Shown here: one piece after another, positions 21,098 through 34,542 of the stretch
Layout of the letters: the number at the start of each line of letters is the position of its first letter
How positions within the stretch are numbered: position 1 is the first letter of the stretch
NCBI RefSeq assembly: GCF_030052815.1
Contig: NC_079496.1
Span: forward strand, 79,411,652-79,475,651
Origin: Hevea brasiliensis
Lineage: Eukaryota; Streptophyta; Magnoliopsida; Malpighiales; Euphorbiaceae
Length of the DNA stretch: 64,000 bases
Direction: 5' to 3'
The notes under the pieces: model-generated
Databases searched by the model: none
What the model was told of the DNA's origin: nothing
What the model saw: the letters and a program-made list of their open reading frames with translations, nothing else
Translations under genes and position numbers: made by a program

Positions 21098-24000
21098 TGT
21101 AACACCCCCATTGGCATAGCTTGGTATATGTCATTTTTCCGGTGACCAGTGTTGGTCTGGACAAGTAAAAGAAGTAGAACCACGTCTAAGGCACCTAGAT
21201 AAGCCTCGAACACAAATAATTAGTAATTACCAAATAGTTAAGTATAAAGAAAAAAAAAATAAAGTATAAAAAGTTAAATAAGCTGGGAGTCACAGCGATG
21301 GGTGATCTTCTTGAGAAAGACTGCGAGGTCAGTCTAAACTCAAATTTCAAACTATAAAATGTGACGCCGTGGTCCTTAGGACCATTGCAAACACAGTGGA
21401 AAAGAGAAAATCATGAATAAGAGTTGTTAAGCAGGTCAAATAATTAGGTCAGGGATCCGAAAGAAATATCAAATAACTTGCAAACCGGATTGAACCGGTG
21501 ATGGGTGATTTGGTCTATTCACCCCTAGAGCTGACTCCTGACCTAACTGTCCAATAAAATCTGAGAAATGAAAATTTTGAAATATAGAATTAAATTAAAG
21601 AAGCGAGGAAAAAGAAAGGCAAAAGAAAAGAAAAGAAAAGAAAATAAAGAATAATGACATCATCATGGATGACATCATGTATGACTCAATAAATAATTAT
21701 TAATTATTTACTTAATTTGACTAAGTCAATTTGGGATAAATACACATAAAAATAACAAATAAAGAATTTTATTTTTGGTTTTGTTCCTCATGGATGCCGC
21801 CACTCTCCTTCTCTCTAATTCTCTCACTATTCCACCATTTTTAATCCTTAAAAGCTTGATTTCTCCTCCCTTCCTCACCATAAAAACCCTAACTTCAAAC
21901 ATTAAAGTTTGATTTTAGTCCTTGGTGGAGTGATTAGCAACTAAAAAAAGAAGAAAAGAAGGAGATTTGGAGAATTAGAGAATCCATAAATCAAGGTATG
22001 TACAAATTGGTTTTAAATCTTTAAATACTACTTGAAATTAAGTTCAGATACATGGAAATTGTGAAGAAAATGAAAATAATATTGCATGCATGATGAGTAG
22101 AAAATTCGGTAGCCATAATGTTAGGAGAGGTTGAAGTGTTTTAGTTCAATCAATTATGTATATTGGCTCAATTAAGTTGGTGGAAGTAATTTGTAAGCTT
22201 TAATTTGAATGTGTTACACAAATTGTGAAATTAGGATTTATGGTACTTTGAAATTGTAAAAACAAATTAGAGAAAAAGTTGAGAATTGGTCAATTGATGT
22301 AAATGACCTTATTTGAGTTGAGAAATGGTCAATTGTGACCATTTGTGGTGTGTGTGAATTGTTAGAACCAAGTTTCAATTCAGATTGGTTAAGGTCAATA
22401 TGCAAACAGCTTGACCTAGGTCCATTTCAGGGACCAAAACTGAAAACTTAGCAACCCAATTGGTGTGAGGCCAATTGGGAATGAAACTAGACACAAAATG
22501 GACCATTTTTTATTCAGGAATCATGCCCAAAAAATTACCATAACTTAGTGAACAATTAGGCTAAATCCAGATTAGGGCACACTGACCTGTACAAAAATGA
22601 CCAAATGAACATAACTTGGCCTAGGAAGGTCCAAATGACCTGAATTTTATACCGATAGAAAGCTGTGACATAGCCCTACAACTTTCATGAAGAAAACAAA
22701 CCCAAATTGTGATCATAACCCATTCAAAAACTCACCTGCAGTCAATGTACAAAAACTGCGATTATCCAGTAAATGCCCAGAATTCTGGGTAACACCAAAT
22801 CTGGCCAGCCATGTTCAAATGGCCATAACTAGGGCTACAAAACTCCAAATGGAGTGATTCAAAAAGGGAAATAAAGTTAAGACAATAAGGAACAACTCCT
22901 ATGAAGAAAACTTAGCCAAATTACCACAACAACTTGACCAATGGAACAGTGCAAAATAGGGCACCAAATCTGAAATTTTGAAAGTTTCACCTAAGATACT
23001 TAAAGTTTGAGAAAACAACCAAAACCAACAAATTAGGTAGCCAAAATGTGGTATGTGGGTGAAATTCAAATTCCCATACCTATTAAGCATAAGAAAGTCA
23101 ACAAATTGGCTTGAATAGTATTATGAATAGTAACTCCAGAATGAAAATTTCTAAGAATGTTAGTTTAAGCATATTGTGGCTAAAATTAAGTATATATGAA
23201 TTAATTATTGAATTTATTGTGAGATAAGATACTTAAACACTATAAATTGCATGTTTCAGCTGAAAAAACCTGGAAAAGGATAGGACAAACTGAGTCAAAG
23301 CCTAGAGGCAACTCACATCAGGTTTGTGCACAACAAACTTAAAATTCTTTGTTTCTACTTGACAATTCTTGGAATAAATGTTGTGAATAATTTTGATTGT
23401 TATGGATTTGAAAATCTTATTTGAAAAATAGTGTGTTGCCTACTTTGTAAGTGAAAAGTTTGGAATGAAATATGATTTGTGAATTGTATGAAATGTTTGA
23501 ATAACTTGATTTAAATTGTTTTTTATTCACACTTGGCATGGCACTATCACTATGTTCCTCCTCCATTTATGGGGTGAGTTTGACTATATTCCTCCCTCTC
23601 TGGCTTGCCAGTATGAGGTGAGTTTGGATGAGTACTCATTAGCTAGCTAGCCACCTCCCTCGTTGATTTCGATTAGTGGGGTGAGTTTGCTTTGTCGTGG
23701 TGTACAACACGGCATGTTTGGAAATTTTGTGTCATGGCCTAAGTTGTGTTATTGATTGGCAACACTATGATTATTAAATTTTTTGATCAAATTTGTGTTA
23801 TATTAAGCTTTGAAAATTGTGAAATATTTAAATTGTGATTTGTTATAAAGGTTATTTGAAAAATTATGAAATGTGATTGTGAAATATTGAACTGTGAATT
23901 AATGATAAATGTTTTATATTTTGCATTTTATATTTTATTGTGCACCACTGAGTATTTTTATACTTAGCGATAGCATTCTTTGCTGTCGCAGATAGAGACA

Positions 24001-24640
24001 AGAAAAAAATAGTACAGTGAGCTACTGATTATTGGGACTACACAGAGGCTTTTGTATGGGTATTTAGTTATACCCTTGTAGTTTATTTTGATATAAATAG
24101 TTTAGTGTCATATGTGTTAATGTAAAATTGAGCAGTTGTACATTAAAGTTGTAATAATATTGTTTTTAGGTTTTCTTTTATAAATTAAGATTTGTGTATG
24201 TAAATTTAATTTAATGCAATGTTTATGAGTTATCAAATTGTTTTGAAAAATTTTTAAGTTGTGAAATTTGAGTTGAAATTTGGTTGAATTGTATTGATTT
24301 GAGGATATATTAGCGGTTGGGGTTAAGAAATGAAATGAACTATTTGTAAGCAATTTTCACAGGTTTTGAAGAACTATTTTTCCCAAATATAGATGGCACT
24401 CTGTCGAAAATTTTTCAAAATTTATGTAAAATAAAAATGTACAAAAATTTTAACTAGTCTTTAAACTTTAAGTAAATGTTTTTAATACCTGCTGTAAAAG
24501 TTCACCTTTTTGAAAAAGTAAGAAAATTATTTTAAAATCCTTTGTAGTATATTTAATGGGTTACTGGCAGGCGAAGTATGGTAAATCATCAGATGTACTA
24601 CGGGATCATGTTACATCTTACTGAGGGGTAGGGTGTGACA
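21098..24640 (+). repeat. TRG-1 5' LTR
   Basis: It runs TGTAACACCCCCATTGGC to GAGGGGTAGGGTGTGACA, 3543 bp, followed by the primer site. It contains the LTR hairpin at 23948-23967 and a shared block near 24361-24410 (AGAACTATTTTTCCC ... GGCACTCTGTCG). The minus-strand ORFs 22899-23090 and 24117-24353 have no recognisable domain. Confidence 0.95.
23948..23967 (+). promoter_or_regulatory. Conserved LTR hairpin, TRG-1 5' LTR
   Basis: CTGAGTAT-TTTT-ATACTTAG is an 8-bp stem with one G-T wobble. The 3' LTR copy at 56423-56442 is CTAAGTAT-TTTT-ATACTTAG, fully paired. It is preceded by TGCACCA and followed by CGATAGC. Confidence 0.7.
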
Positions 24641-24647
24641 TATTTAG

Positions 24648-24660
24648 TGGTATCAGAGCA
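24648..24660 (+). promoter_or_regulatory. TRG-1 primer binding site
   Basis: TGGTATCAGAGCA lies seven bases after the LTR end and is the standard tRNA-iMet-complementary site. Confidence 0.92.
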
Positions 24661-24825
24661 ATGGTTTTAAAATAAATTTTGAACTGTGAATTTGAAATAT
24701 TTTATTGGTAAATACAACTGCTCAAATGTTTGATACATATGGCATATTTACATCATGAATATGCACTAACAGAGGTCAACCTCCATGTGTTTGTTATCAG
24801 AGAGTAGAAAATTTTTTAAAGCATA

Positions 24826-25829
24826 ATGGAAGAGGGAGATCATTATGTAGAACAATCTGTCAAGGCTGAGGCCTAAGGAGAAGCCCTAGCACTCCAGAAT
24901 GTGAGTGGGTCAACCACTCCAGCTCCTCCTCAAGCACCGTAGTTCCCTGCTCAGTTTGCATAACAGATGGCTACATTCTTTCAACAAATGGCGGGAAACT
25001 TGCCAACACAAGCTTAGACATAAGCCCCTACAACACAACCACAGCCCCCAGTAAGACAATATGTGAAGTTAATGAAATTTGGGGCTACAGAATTCAAAGG
25101 AATAGTGGATCCACTGGAAGCAGAACAGTGGTTAGAGAGGATGGAATGGGGTTTTAGAAAACTACAGTGTGCTGAAGAGTTGAAGTTTGAATATTCAGTA
25201 TCACTTCTGCAAGGGGATGCATATGAGTGGTGGAAGACCATCCCCTACAGCCTGGTAGAGCCACCAGTCCTCACATGGGCAGACTTTTTAAGGGAATTTT
25301 GGTAAAAGTGGGTCCCCAACACCTATGTGGACATGAAACTGCAAGAGTTTTTAAGTCTGAAGTAAGGGGACTGAACTGTAACAGAGTATGAACGGGATTT
25401 TTCTCGACTAAGCCACTATGCCGGAAGCTTGGTCACCACCCCTAGAGATCGGTGCAAGAGGTTTGAGGCTGGGTTGAGGCCTAGCTTAAGAATGCAAGTG
25501 GTGGGGTTCCGATACAAGAATTTTTCTGAATTTATTTCACAAGCCCTGAAACGGGAAAGGATAGATCAAAAGGGGTAGTGAAAAAAAGTGCATAAGAGAA
25601 AGAGAAACAGAAAAAGCTACTGGTCAAACTATAGAAAGTAGTTCGAGGAAGAGAAAACATTTTGGAGGATCTAGCTCACGTGAATCAGGTAGAGGTAGAT
25701 CTTCTGGACAAAAACCAACCCGATACGATCAGCAAACTCAACAGACACACAGAAATATGTTGTCGGATCGACTTTGTGAGACTTGTGGTAAACCACATAG
25801 TGGAGTATGTTATAGAGCTATAGGAGTAT
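24826..25829 (+). pseudogene. TRG-1 gag, N-terminal and core part
   Basis: The ATG at 24826 opens MEEGDHYVEQSVKAEA. The best block (25063-25305) carries the Retrotrans_gag core: KFGATEFKGIVDPLEAEQWL, LKFEYSVSLLQGDAYEWWK, VLTWADFLREFW, and after a stop TEYERDFSRLSHYAGSL and RCKRFEAGLRPSLRMQV. The first half of a zinc knuckle (CETCGKPHSGVC) follows in shifted frame near 25780-25810. In-frame stops at 24874, 25303 and 25363 align with CAA codons of TRG-2 gag, and the TGA at 25372 aligns with AGA. The gene is cut by the Tek-A solo LTR at 25830 and resumes at 40273. Confidence 0.9.
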
Positions 25830-26407
25830 TGTAACACCCCTCACCTGTCGACAGTATAGCCGAGCAAGGCATGCTACACGACGTGCCGGAGCACCTAGTC
25901 TGTGATTATCTCATTTCCCGAACTCAATTTGATTTTAAGAAGTCTTTTATGTGATATTCATAACATACTGGTTCTATTTTCATACTTTAATAAAATCAGT
26001 GTTTCAAAAATGGTAATAAAAATTTGGCAAGGTGTCATCTGTATTTCGAACAAACTATCCTTCTAAACCTGTTAAAAATAGTTCAATATGATAATATTCT
26101 CAAAATCTCAACTATTTTATAGTTTCAAAATACAATCCATCATAATTTACATTCATCCAAACACTCTCCATAAGAGTTTAATATATACAAATTATTACAA
26201 ACCTTAAAGTTTTAGAATATACAAAATTACATAACAAAATGTCAAAATACAACTGATAGTCATTACACAAGATCCTAAGTCCTACCATGTATGCAGTGAA
26301 GTGCAGATGACTCTGGACTCTTGTGCAGATCTGATGTCTCACTCAGTCATAGTCTGCTGGGCTCCACAGCTGTGTCTCCAATACCTACGAGTAGCAAAAG
26401 CAACGCG

Positions 26408-26425
26408 CTAAGCAATTCTGCTTAG
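26408..26425 (-). promoter_or_regulatory. Conserved LTR hairpin, second Tek-A solo copy
   Basis: In element sense CTAAGCA-GAAT-TGCTTAG, identical to the copy at 3184-3201, with the same CACCA upstream. Confidence 0.7.
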
Positions 26426-28589
26426 TGGTGCCAAATATAAAGAAATATACACTAAAATTAAATAAATGAATTGTTTATGAATTAATGACATCGATATTCT
26501 TTGCAGTTGCTGTTTATATTTTTATTTGTTAATATTTCAATTTTTGCTAATTTTGGTGGTGCTGTATGTCAGTAAACTGGATTTAGCTATTTGAATTTAA
26601 TAGTGCTTAAATTAACTGCCCGTGTAGCCTATATCTTGACGGTGGATAGCGGATATATCGCACCGGGTACCTAGTACCTCGGGCCATCACACCATCAGTC
26701 ACAAAGTGTCTCCCAGTGTGCAAACAGTGTGGCTAAAAAGCCATATAATCAAGCCGGTGATAAGCCAAGTATAATAACACAATACGTATAGCCATAGGCT
26801 ATTAAAGTCACAGTGTAGCATGATATGCCGTAAAAACACAGTATGGCGTAAAGCCATTTACAGAACAACTGTCAGAATCCTATTGGCATGCAAAATTATC
26901 CAAACTAGTCAACTAGGTAAACTAGGGCATATTACAAATTAATTTTTTCATTTTTCATTTTTTTTGAGTTTGCTAGTTATCATGTAATTCGCAAGTCAAT
27001 GTAAATGTTGACCTTTTTAGGTAATATGGATAAGTTGATTCTAGCATCAACATGTCACGAATTGTAATTCAATATACTGCCAATATAATGCAATTTACCA
27101 TTTTTACAAGTTGACATTCATTGCCAAATTACTTCAAGCATCATTGTATGTAAATGTCAAATTTTCAGTTTTAGTGTGCTAGATTAGTCTAGCTTAATGT
27201 CCTATTTCTCTTGGTTTTTAGCTTCTGATCAAAGAAGCAAAATTGTGGCTCCATGTCTTATTGAACTTTTGACACAAATTTCAGGTCATTCTAAATTGTA
27301 TAGACCAAGATATGGTCAATTTACTAAAGTTGGACAGATTGCACCTTTTGTACAAAATTTGGTCAATTTTAGGTCACATTTAGTTCTGGCAGTTTTGGTA
27401 TCCAAACGTGTGCAAGCAATTTGACTTGGTTCTGGCCATTTCTGGGCTTTGGTGTCTTATAAGAATTGTAGCTCTATGTCTAAGCTAACCATGGTAAAAA
27501 TTTCAGGTCATTTGGACCTATTTTGAGTGAGTTATGGTCATCTTAGTGATTACTGTTCATATGGTCAAAAATCTGGGTTTGCAAGGTTGCAATTCCGGAT
27601 TTGGTCATTTTAAGGTCAGTTTCTAGGTAGAATTTTGGCAACATTTCTACATGAAAGTTAGCCTATTTTGTGTCTAGTTTCACCTCCCATTGGCCTCATA
27701 CCAATTGGGTTCACAATTTTGCACTTATAACCTCATTTAGGTACTGCCAACAACACTCAACCTGCACATGAAAATTACACTTCCAATTTGATAATCCTCC
27801 TCCTTCCTACACTTCAATATTCAATCAAGGCACTTCTATATATATTGAACACAATTCCAGCAAAGCATTTTGGGCAGAACACTCAAGTGCTCAATACACA
27901 CAATACACCATTAAAGTTCAATATTTACTTCCACCGAAATTCAATATACCTCAATACCTATATTACACATACACTTCCATGGCAACTACACATGCTGCCC
28001 ACAATTCAACACCATCATATTTCATCAATAAATTTCATAAACTCACATACAAATTCATGAGATTTAAGGCTGCCAAACATGGCAGTTTACTAAAGCATCA
28101 AAGTCCCATTTTTAAACCCTTAATTCAAGCACTAACATACACATACTTGGACATTAACTTATTACAACTTCCATTTGAGTTAATCAACCTTAATTCCCAT
28201 CCAATAGAGGTAAGAAAAACTCAAACACATCAAGCTTCATGGCTGCCAAAAATGAATAAATTCATAACTCAATATTTTCTTCCATTCTTTTCACCAATTT
28301 ACTCACCTCAACCTAAACAGAAAGTTTACTAAAGCAAGGGAGAGGATTTGGACACTTACCACTTTTGGAGCTTATTAAAAACTTGATACTTTCTCTCCTT
28401 TTTTCTGCCTATGTATTGCCCATGATGTGTAGACCAAGTTTAATGAAGAAACTTGCAAGAATTCATGGCTTGATCATGCACCAATGGAGCTTTGCATGGG
28501 CGGTAATGGTGGAAATGGGAGGATCCATTTCGGCAAGTGAGAGTGAGGTTGAAGATGAAGTTGTTAATGGGAAAGGAAATCTGTCCTTA

Positions 28590-31500
28590 TGTAACACCCT
28601 CCCGGTAGCAACTCCGTACATTCTACTGTTCCGATGACCAGTGTCGGTCCGGACAGCTAGAATGTCCGGAAAAATATTTAAACTAAAGTAAGAAACCATA
28701 ATTAACTCAAATATTAATAAGAAAAATTTAGTAAAAATTTTAGAAATAAAATACAACCAAGTTAAATGAGCTGGTGCCCTAGCGATGGGTAACCTAGTGA
28801 GAAGTTGCAGTTCTCGCAACTAGGAGCCCTAGACCCGGGGGAAAAATTATAAAATAATTATTGGGACTCCAGAGAAGGGTTATTGAGGTTCTTATGGCAT
28901 TAGAATGCCAAGGAAATGCTTAAAAAAAATTTTCAATCGGTACAGACAATTTTGGCCCGTTAAGCCAAACGGAGGGCATTTTGGTCATTTCGTCTTCAGA
29001 GATGATTTTTGGCCGACTTGTCCAGTTAAGTAAATAATTATTATGACATAAAATGTGAATAAATATTACTAAAAATTGAATTGAAAATGAGTAGAAAAGA
29101 AAAGAAAAAAAATGAATTAAATGGGAATTTATGATATCACATGATGTCATTAGTGTGCCTTCACCCAATTACATGGTGACACATGGCATAAACTAACTTA
29201 AAAGAGGTCAAATGGGCTAGAAAATGAAGAAAATTAGACTTTTCTTTCTTTCTTCTTCCTCTTGCCGTGAACCATTCCACCATAAGCGCCATTAACAAAC
29301 TTCTAAACCTCCATTTCCCTAGCTTTCTTCCACCAAAAGCCCTAGTTGTCTTCACAAAACAATTCACCCCACACCTTGAGGAAGCTTTGGGCAGCAAAAT
29401 TTTGAAGAAAAATTAAAGTTTTGGTTGGCTTGGATTTGAGCTAAAAGAGGTTAGTGACCTAAACCTTGAAATTTACTTTAATTTCATGTTTAAGAACTAT
29501 AAATATGTGTAAATGACAAAGAAATTTGATGAAACACCATTGGTATGTTAACCCTAAATTTTGGCAGCCATGGCTAGGGTAATATGGTGATGATTTTTGT
29601 GGAGTTAACATGCTAGTGTGGCTGCCTTTAATGTGTATCTTATAAGTGAATTGATAAATGCAATGATAATGCATGGTTTTGAAATGTTGAGTTAGGGTTT
29701 GGGTTGAAGAATGAGACTTTGATCTTGTGATGATGGGAGTAGGTTTTAATGGTCAATTAATGACCATTTGGTTTGGTTTGAATAAAAAATGAAGTGAATT
29801 GGGTTGTGGGATTTGAGGTTGGAGTGGCTGCCTTATGTGACCTGCAGGTTTGGATGTGAGTCCAGCTTGTTTGGACTACCATAACTTAAATTGTAGAGGT
29901 TCAAATGGTGTTTGGCCAATTGGGCATGAAACTAGACACAAAATGGCACAACTTTGGTGAAGAAACCATGCCCATAAAACCAAACCAAGTGGACCAAAAA
30001 CATGCTCAAATCCGGGTGACCTGCAGGCTGTTTCTGCAGAATGACCAAATGAACAGTGATTGTTCATTTGGCCATAACTCAATGTAGAAAGGTCCAATTG
30101 ACCTGAAATTTTACCAGCAATAAGCTGAAATATAGACCAACAACTTTCATGAAGAAACCTACCCCAAATTATGACCAGAACCTATCCAACAATTGAGTTG
30201 CAGTCACTATTTACTGCACTGTAGATATGGTCAGCCCTGAAAATTTTCAATCCGGACAGTTGTGGTTTTTGGACCACAACTTGAGCTACAAAGCTCAAAA
30301 TGGAGTGATTCAAAAAAGGAAATTCAACGAGACAAAATAAGGAAAAAATTTTATGTTGATCATTTTTCCAAATTCCCACTGCAACAGTAACTAATGGAAC
30401 AGTAAATCCAAAGCTTGAAAACTGAAAATTCTGTCCAATTCACATTAAGCTCAGAAATGGTATTGGCAACCAATACCAACAAGTTTAAAATGCAAAATGT
30501 GGTATGTTGATGATATTTAAACTAATTTACCTATTGCCAATGCAAAAGTCAACATTTTGGTTGACCAATGAAATGAATAGTAATCATAAAAATTCAATTT
30601 CAAAGAATTACATAAATAAAAAGTGTTAAATGCCCTAGTAGGCCTAATGTGATTGGTTTGGATAGGTTGGCATGCCAATAGGGTTACATTAGCGATCGCA
30701 TATGGCTTCATGCCATTACGTATTTCATGGCTTCCCATGCCATTCTCGTGACATAATAGACTTTTGATATGATATTTATTTGTTATACTCGGGTTTAATC
30801 CCGATAATTATCACGACTTTTTAGTTACATTGTTACTGCCGGAGACACAATGTGACCGATGGTGTGATGGTCCGAGGTACTTAGTACCCGATGCGGTTAC
30901 CCGTTTATCGATCCGATCCAACTAGTATAGGTTACTCAGGCAGTATTAATAAATCTTACCAAACTTCAATTGAATAATATTGCAATAAACATGTGAGACT
31001 TAGTTCACCCAAAAATGGAAAGATACATTCTGTACACATGTTTTTATTTTATTTTATTTTATTTCATTTTATATTGTCACCACTAAGCAGAATTGCTTAG
31101 CACATCGCTTTTGCCACGCGCAGGTACTGGAGACATAGCTGGGGAGTCCAGCAGGCCTCATACAGGGTGAGCCTTCATATCTGCACTCAGAGTTCAGAGT
31201 CACCTCACATTGTAGTGCATTTGGTAGGACATTAGGCCACTTTGATATTTTGATATTTTGATATTTTGTATTTTGTAACCTTCTGTAATGTATATTATAA
31301 ATTCATGTAATCAAGCTTTTGATGTAAGTATCTATGAAATATGTTCAGTAATAAATTGAGCATTTTTCATTGAGTTGACTGTGTTTTGAATTGAATTGAA
31401 TTTTGAGATACTGAAGTGAATTGAGAAATTGTTGAGTATATATTGGAGGTTGATTGACAATAATATGATGATATTATTGGGAGTGTTTTTAACAGGTTCA

Positions 31501-31697
31501 GAAGAACTATTTTTCCAATTTATAGCCGGCACTCTGCCGGATTTTCTATAAAATTTGCAGAAAAATTTAGTTTTATCAAAAATTATAAATAAATGAATTA
31601 AAAAGGATTAATTGAAATTGAAACATGAATTGGTGTTCCGACACACTGAGTGGCATAACTTGCTTGGCTACATTGTAGACGGGTAAGGGGTGTCACA
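28590..31697 (+). repeat. Tek-B 5' LTR
   Basis: TGTAACACCCTCCCGG...AAGGGGTGTCACA. It holds a short (ATTTT)n tract near 31042-31070 (longer in the 3' LTR, 38967-39000) and the hairpin at 31084-31101. The block 30680-30930 differs from the 3' LTR mainly at CAG/CTG triplets. Minus-strand ORFs (28463-28819, 28920-29168, 29161-29397 and others) recur in the 3' LTR but have no domain. Confidence 0.95.
31084..31101 (+). promoter_or_regulatory. Conserved LTR hairpin, Tek-B 5' LTR
   Basis: CTAAGCA-GAAT-TGCTTAG, perfect 7-bp stem, 613 bp from the LTR end; a TTATATT motif lies at 31069-31075. The shared tail CAGGTACTGGAGACATAGC follows. Confidence 0.7.
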
Positions 31698-31702
31698 TTT
31701 AG

Positions 31703-31714
31703 TGGTATCAGAGC
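31703..31714 (+). promoter_or_regulatory. Tek-B primer binding site
   Basis: TGGTATCAGAGC begins six bases after the LTR, the standard tRNA-iMet-type site. Confidence 0.92.
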
Positions 31715-31825
31715 ATCGGTTTAGGCGTTTCTGGGTGTAAATAGAGTACATACCATTGCGTTGCATTTGTAAGTGTTGAGGTGACACTGATGCAGATTTG
31801 TTTGTTTTCGTATTTTGAATACGTT

Positions 31826-33087
31826 ATAGATCCTGCTTCTCAAAGAGCAGTTGATGAAGAGGTGGAGAGTCATGCTCCACCAAGGGCTGAGTCTGGGGGC
31901 TGGGGAGAACCCACTTCTCCAGCAGCTGAGGCACCTGCTCAACCTCAGTTTGCTCTATTCTAGCAAATGACCGGGTTCTACTAACAAATGATGGGGGCAA
32001 TTCCACAACCACAACCACAACCACAACCTCCACCAGCACCACAGAAGTCCCATTTGGAGAAATTGCGAAAACATGGGGCTGTAGACTTCTTTGGGAAGAG
32101 GGAGGATGATCCCATGGCTACAGAAAATTTGTTGGACAGAACCATCAGTCTTGAAAGCAGCTAAACCGCACCCCCAAGCGAACTCGGTGGGTCTTGTGTC
32201 CCTACCGAGGATGATGCATATCGGTGGTGGGACACGATGCTTGATGAGGTGCAACTGAGCGGATCACACAGGAATTCTTCCTCACAAAGTTCAGGAAGAA
32301 ATATATTAGTAAAGTGTATTTAGAAGAGCGAAGAAGGGAATTCATCAGTTTGAGACAGAGACAGTTGTCAGTGGCTGAGTATGAGCATGAGTTTATTAGA
32401 CTGAGCCGGTATGGGAGGGAGATAGTCCCTACCGAGGCAGAGAGGTGCCGACAGTTTGAGGAAGGGCTCAATGACAACATCAAAGTCATGATCACAGCAC
32501 TGGAGATTACGGATTTTGCTAAACTGGTAGATGCAGCATCAAAAGTGGAAAGGGTCAGAATCAATGAATAAAATAGAAGGGAAAGACAACAGAAGAGGGG
32601 TCCGGGTCAGTCCAGTGCATTTTCTGCTCCCAGTAATAAGAGTAAGGGTCCTCCTGCTCAGAGTTCAGGACCACCACAGGGTCAGGGTCAGTCTCAGGGG
32701 CCCAGACCGCAGTTCACACCTAGGAGAGGCCAACCCACACCATCAATGTGCAGCTCTCTAGGGACGGTGTTTAGGGGACCAGCCCCTGCATCTTCTGCCT
32801 GTCAGTACTGTCAGAAGTGGCATAAAGGGGAGTGTTGGCGAGTGACCGGTGCATGCTTACAGTGTGGATCGACAGAACACCATATCAAGAATTGTCCGAA
32901 AAGGACTACTATTGTTGCTCCAACACAAACTGACAGACCTACTCCTGCACCACAAAGAGGTAGGAAGCCTGGTAAACCTGAGGCAGCTGGTCCATCACTG
33001 AGGCCTACATCCAAGTCAACTGACAGGCCAGACACTAGAATACCAGCTAGGGCTTATGCCATCAGAGCTCAAGAGGAGCAAGATGCC
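31826..33087 (+). pseudogene. Tek-B gag
   Basis: The reading frame starts opposite the Tek-C gag start, but the start codon reads ATA (31826-31828). The N-terminus IDPASQRAVDEEVESHAPP matches the DEEVESHAP stretch of Tek-C gag. The core follows: LRKHGAVDFFGKREDDP, ASP-rich and ILE blocks in broken frames, then (32314-32571) YLEERRREFISLRQRQLSV and RCRQFEEGLNDNIKVM. Stops occur at 31961-31963 and 32569-32571, and at least one frameshift between 32160 and 32310. The tail has a Gln/Pro-rich stretch and two zinc knuckles, CQYCQKWHKGEC and CLQCGSTEHHIKNC (32798-32892). It would form the capsid. Confidence 0.9.
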
Positions 33088-33575
33088 CCGGATGTCATCA
33101 GGGGTACGTTTTCCCTCTACAACACTTCTGTACATGCATTGGTGGATCCAGGATCCACTCATTCCTACATTTGCATCAAACTAGCCATAGAGACCTGTAG
33201 AGGAGAGTGATCAAGACATTCTGGTCACAAATCCACTAGGCCACAGTGTGATAATGAATAAGGTGTATAAAGGTTGCCCGTTAAGGATTCAGGGGTATGA
33301 ATTCTCGGCAGACCTAATTGAATTGCCCTTCCACGAGTTTGACGTGATTTTGGGAATGGACTGGTTGTCACATCATCAGGCAATAGTTGACTGTAAATTG
33401 AAGAGAATTTTTCTAAAAACTTCTGAGGGTAATGAGATCACTGTTGTGGGTGAAAGGATAGATTTCCTGTCCAATGTTATCTCAGCTATAGTTGCAAGAA
33501 GAATGATGAGAAAAGGCTGTGAAGCTTACCTAGCACACATGGTTGATACTAGGCGAGCTAAGCCAAACCTGAATG
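33088..33575 (+). pseudogene. Tek-B aspartic protease
   Basis: The sequence reads RGTFSLYNTSVHALVDPGST then HSYICIK; the active-site loop is DPGST where gypsy proteases normally have DSGAT or DTGAS, so the Ser/Thr position is Pro. A frameshift near 33195-33210 moves to the frame of MNKVYKGCPLRIQGYEFSAD, LPFHEFDVILGMDWLSHHQA and CKLKRIFLK, which is the rest of the protease fold and flap region. It would cut the Gag-Pol polyprotein; here it is broken. Confidence 0.88.
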
Positions 33576-34541
33576 ATATACCCACAGTAAGAGACTTCCC
33601 AGATGTATTTCCTGAAGAGTTGCCTGGTTTACCACCAGAAAGGGAAGTCGAGTTTGCTATTGAGGTAATCTAGATCTGACACCCATTTCCATTGCTCCTT
33701 ATAGGATGGCACCCACTGAATTGAGGGAGTTGAAAACTCAGTTGCAAGAGTTGCTTGATAAGGGGTTCATACGCCCCAGTGTGTCACCATAGGGAGCTCC
33801 GGTGCTATTTGTGAAGAAAAAGGATGGAACTTTGAGATTGTGTATTGATTACCGGCAGTTGAATAAAGTAACTGTGAAGAATAAATATCCATTGCCCAGA
33901 ATTGACGATCTGTTTGATCAGTTGAAGGGAGCCGGTCGGTGTATTTTCAAAAATTGACCTCAGATCAGGGTATCATCAGTTGAGGGTAAAGGATGCAGAT
34001 GTGCCAAAAACTGCATTCAGAACCCGGTATGGGCACTATGAATTTCTAGTGATGCTGTTTGGGTTAACAAATGCACCAGTAGCATTTATGGACCTTATGA
34101 ACCGTATCTTTCAACCATACTTAGATCGATTTGTAGTGGTATTTATTGATGATATTCTGGTGTATTCCAATACCAGGGAAGAACATGATGAACATTTGAG
34201 GATTGTTCTGCAAACCCTGCAAGAAAAGAAGCTGTATGCTAAGTTGTCCAAGTGTGACTTCTGGATGAGTGAAATCTCTTTCCTTGGACACATAGTATCA
34301 GCAGAGGGGATTAGAGTGGATCCCAAAAAGATAGAAGCAGTGATGGAATGGAAGCCTCCCAGAAATACAACTGAGGTCAGAAGTTTCTTGGGGCTAGCTG
34401 GATACTTCAGAAGATTTGTGAAGGGGTTTTCTCTTATAGCTGCTCCAATGACCAAGTTGTTACACAAGAATGTCAGATTTAACTGGAATGACAAATGTCA
34501 GGCTAGTTTTGAGAGATTAAAGGCTATGTTGACAGAGGCAC
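33576..34541 (+). pseudogene. Tek-B reverse transcriptase
   Basis: The gypsy RT blocks are in order: [80 protein letters not shown], then after a one-base shift near 33950 [20 protein letters not shown] (first Asp), [28 protein letters not shown] (catalytic Asp pair at about 34143-34160) and [16 protein letters not shown] in the thumb region. Damage: stop and shift near 33671, a TAG at 33790-33792 where a conserved Trp (SPWGAP) is expected, the 33950 shift, and another near 34540 leading into RNase H. Confidence 0.93.
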
Positions 34542-34542
34542 G

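Noticed and set aside
24648..24660. tRNA gene at the TGGTATCAGAGC sites
   Set aside because: Only 12-13 bases match, at primer-site distance from LTR ends; no cloverleaf follows.
27788..28637. Three adjacent plus-strand ORFs (90, 117 and 90 codons) as possible host genes
   Set aside because: They lie in the Tek-A LTR, have biased low-complexity composition, no domain, and are not conserved in frame in the other Tek-A LTRs.
28463..29674. Minus-strand ORFs repeated in both Tek-B LTRs (also near 36887-37610)
   Set aside because: They repeat only because the LTR repeats; some frames differ between copies and no motif is present.
32811..33035. Minus-strand ORF of 74 codons rich in Gly, Leu and Val
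   Set aside because: It is a shadow of the gag zinc-knuckle and proline-rich region on the other strand.
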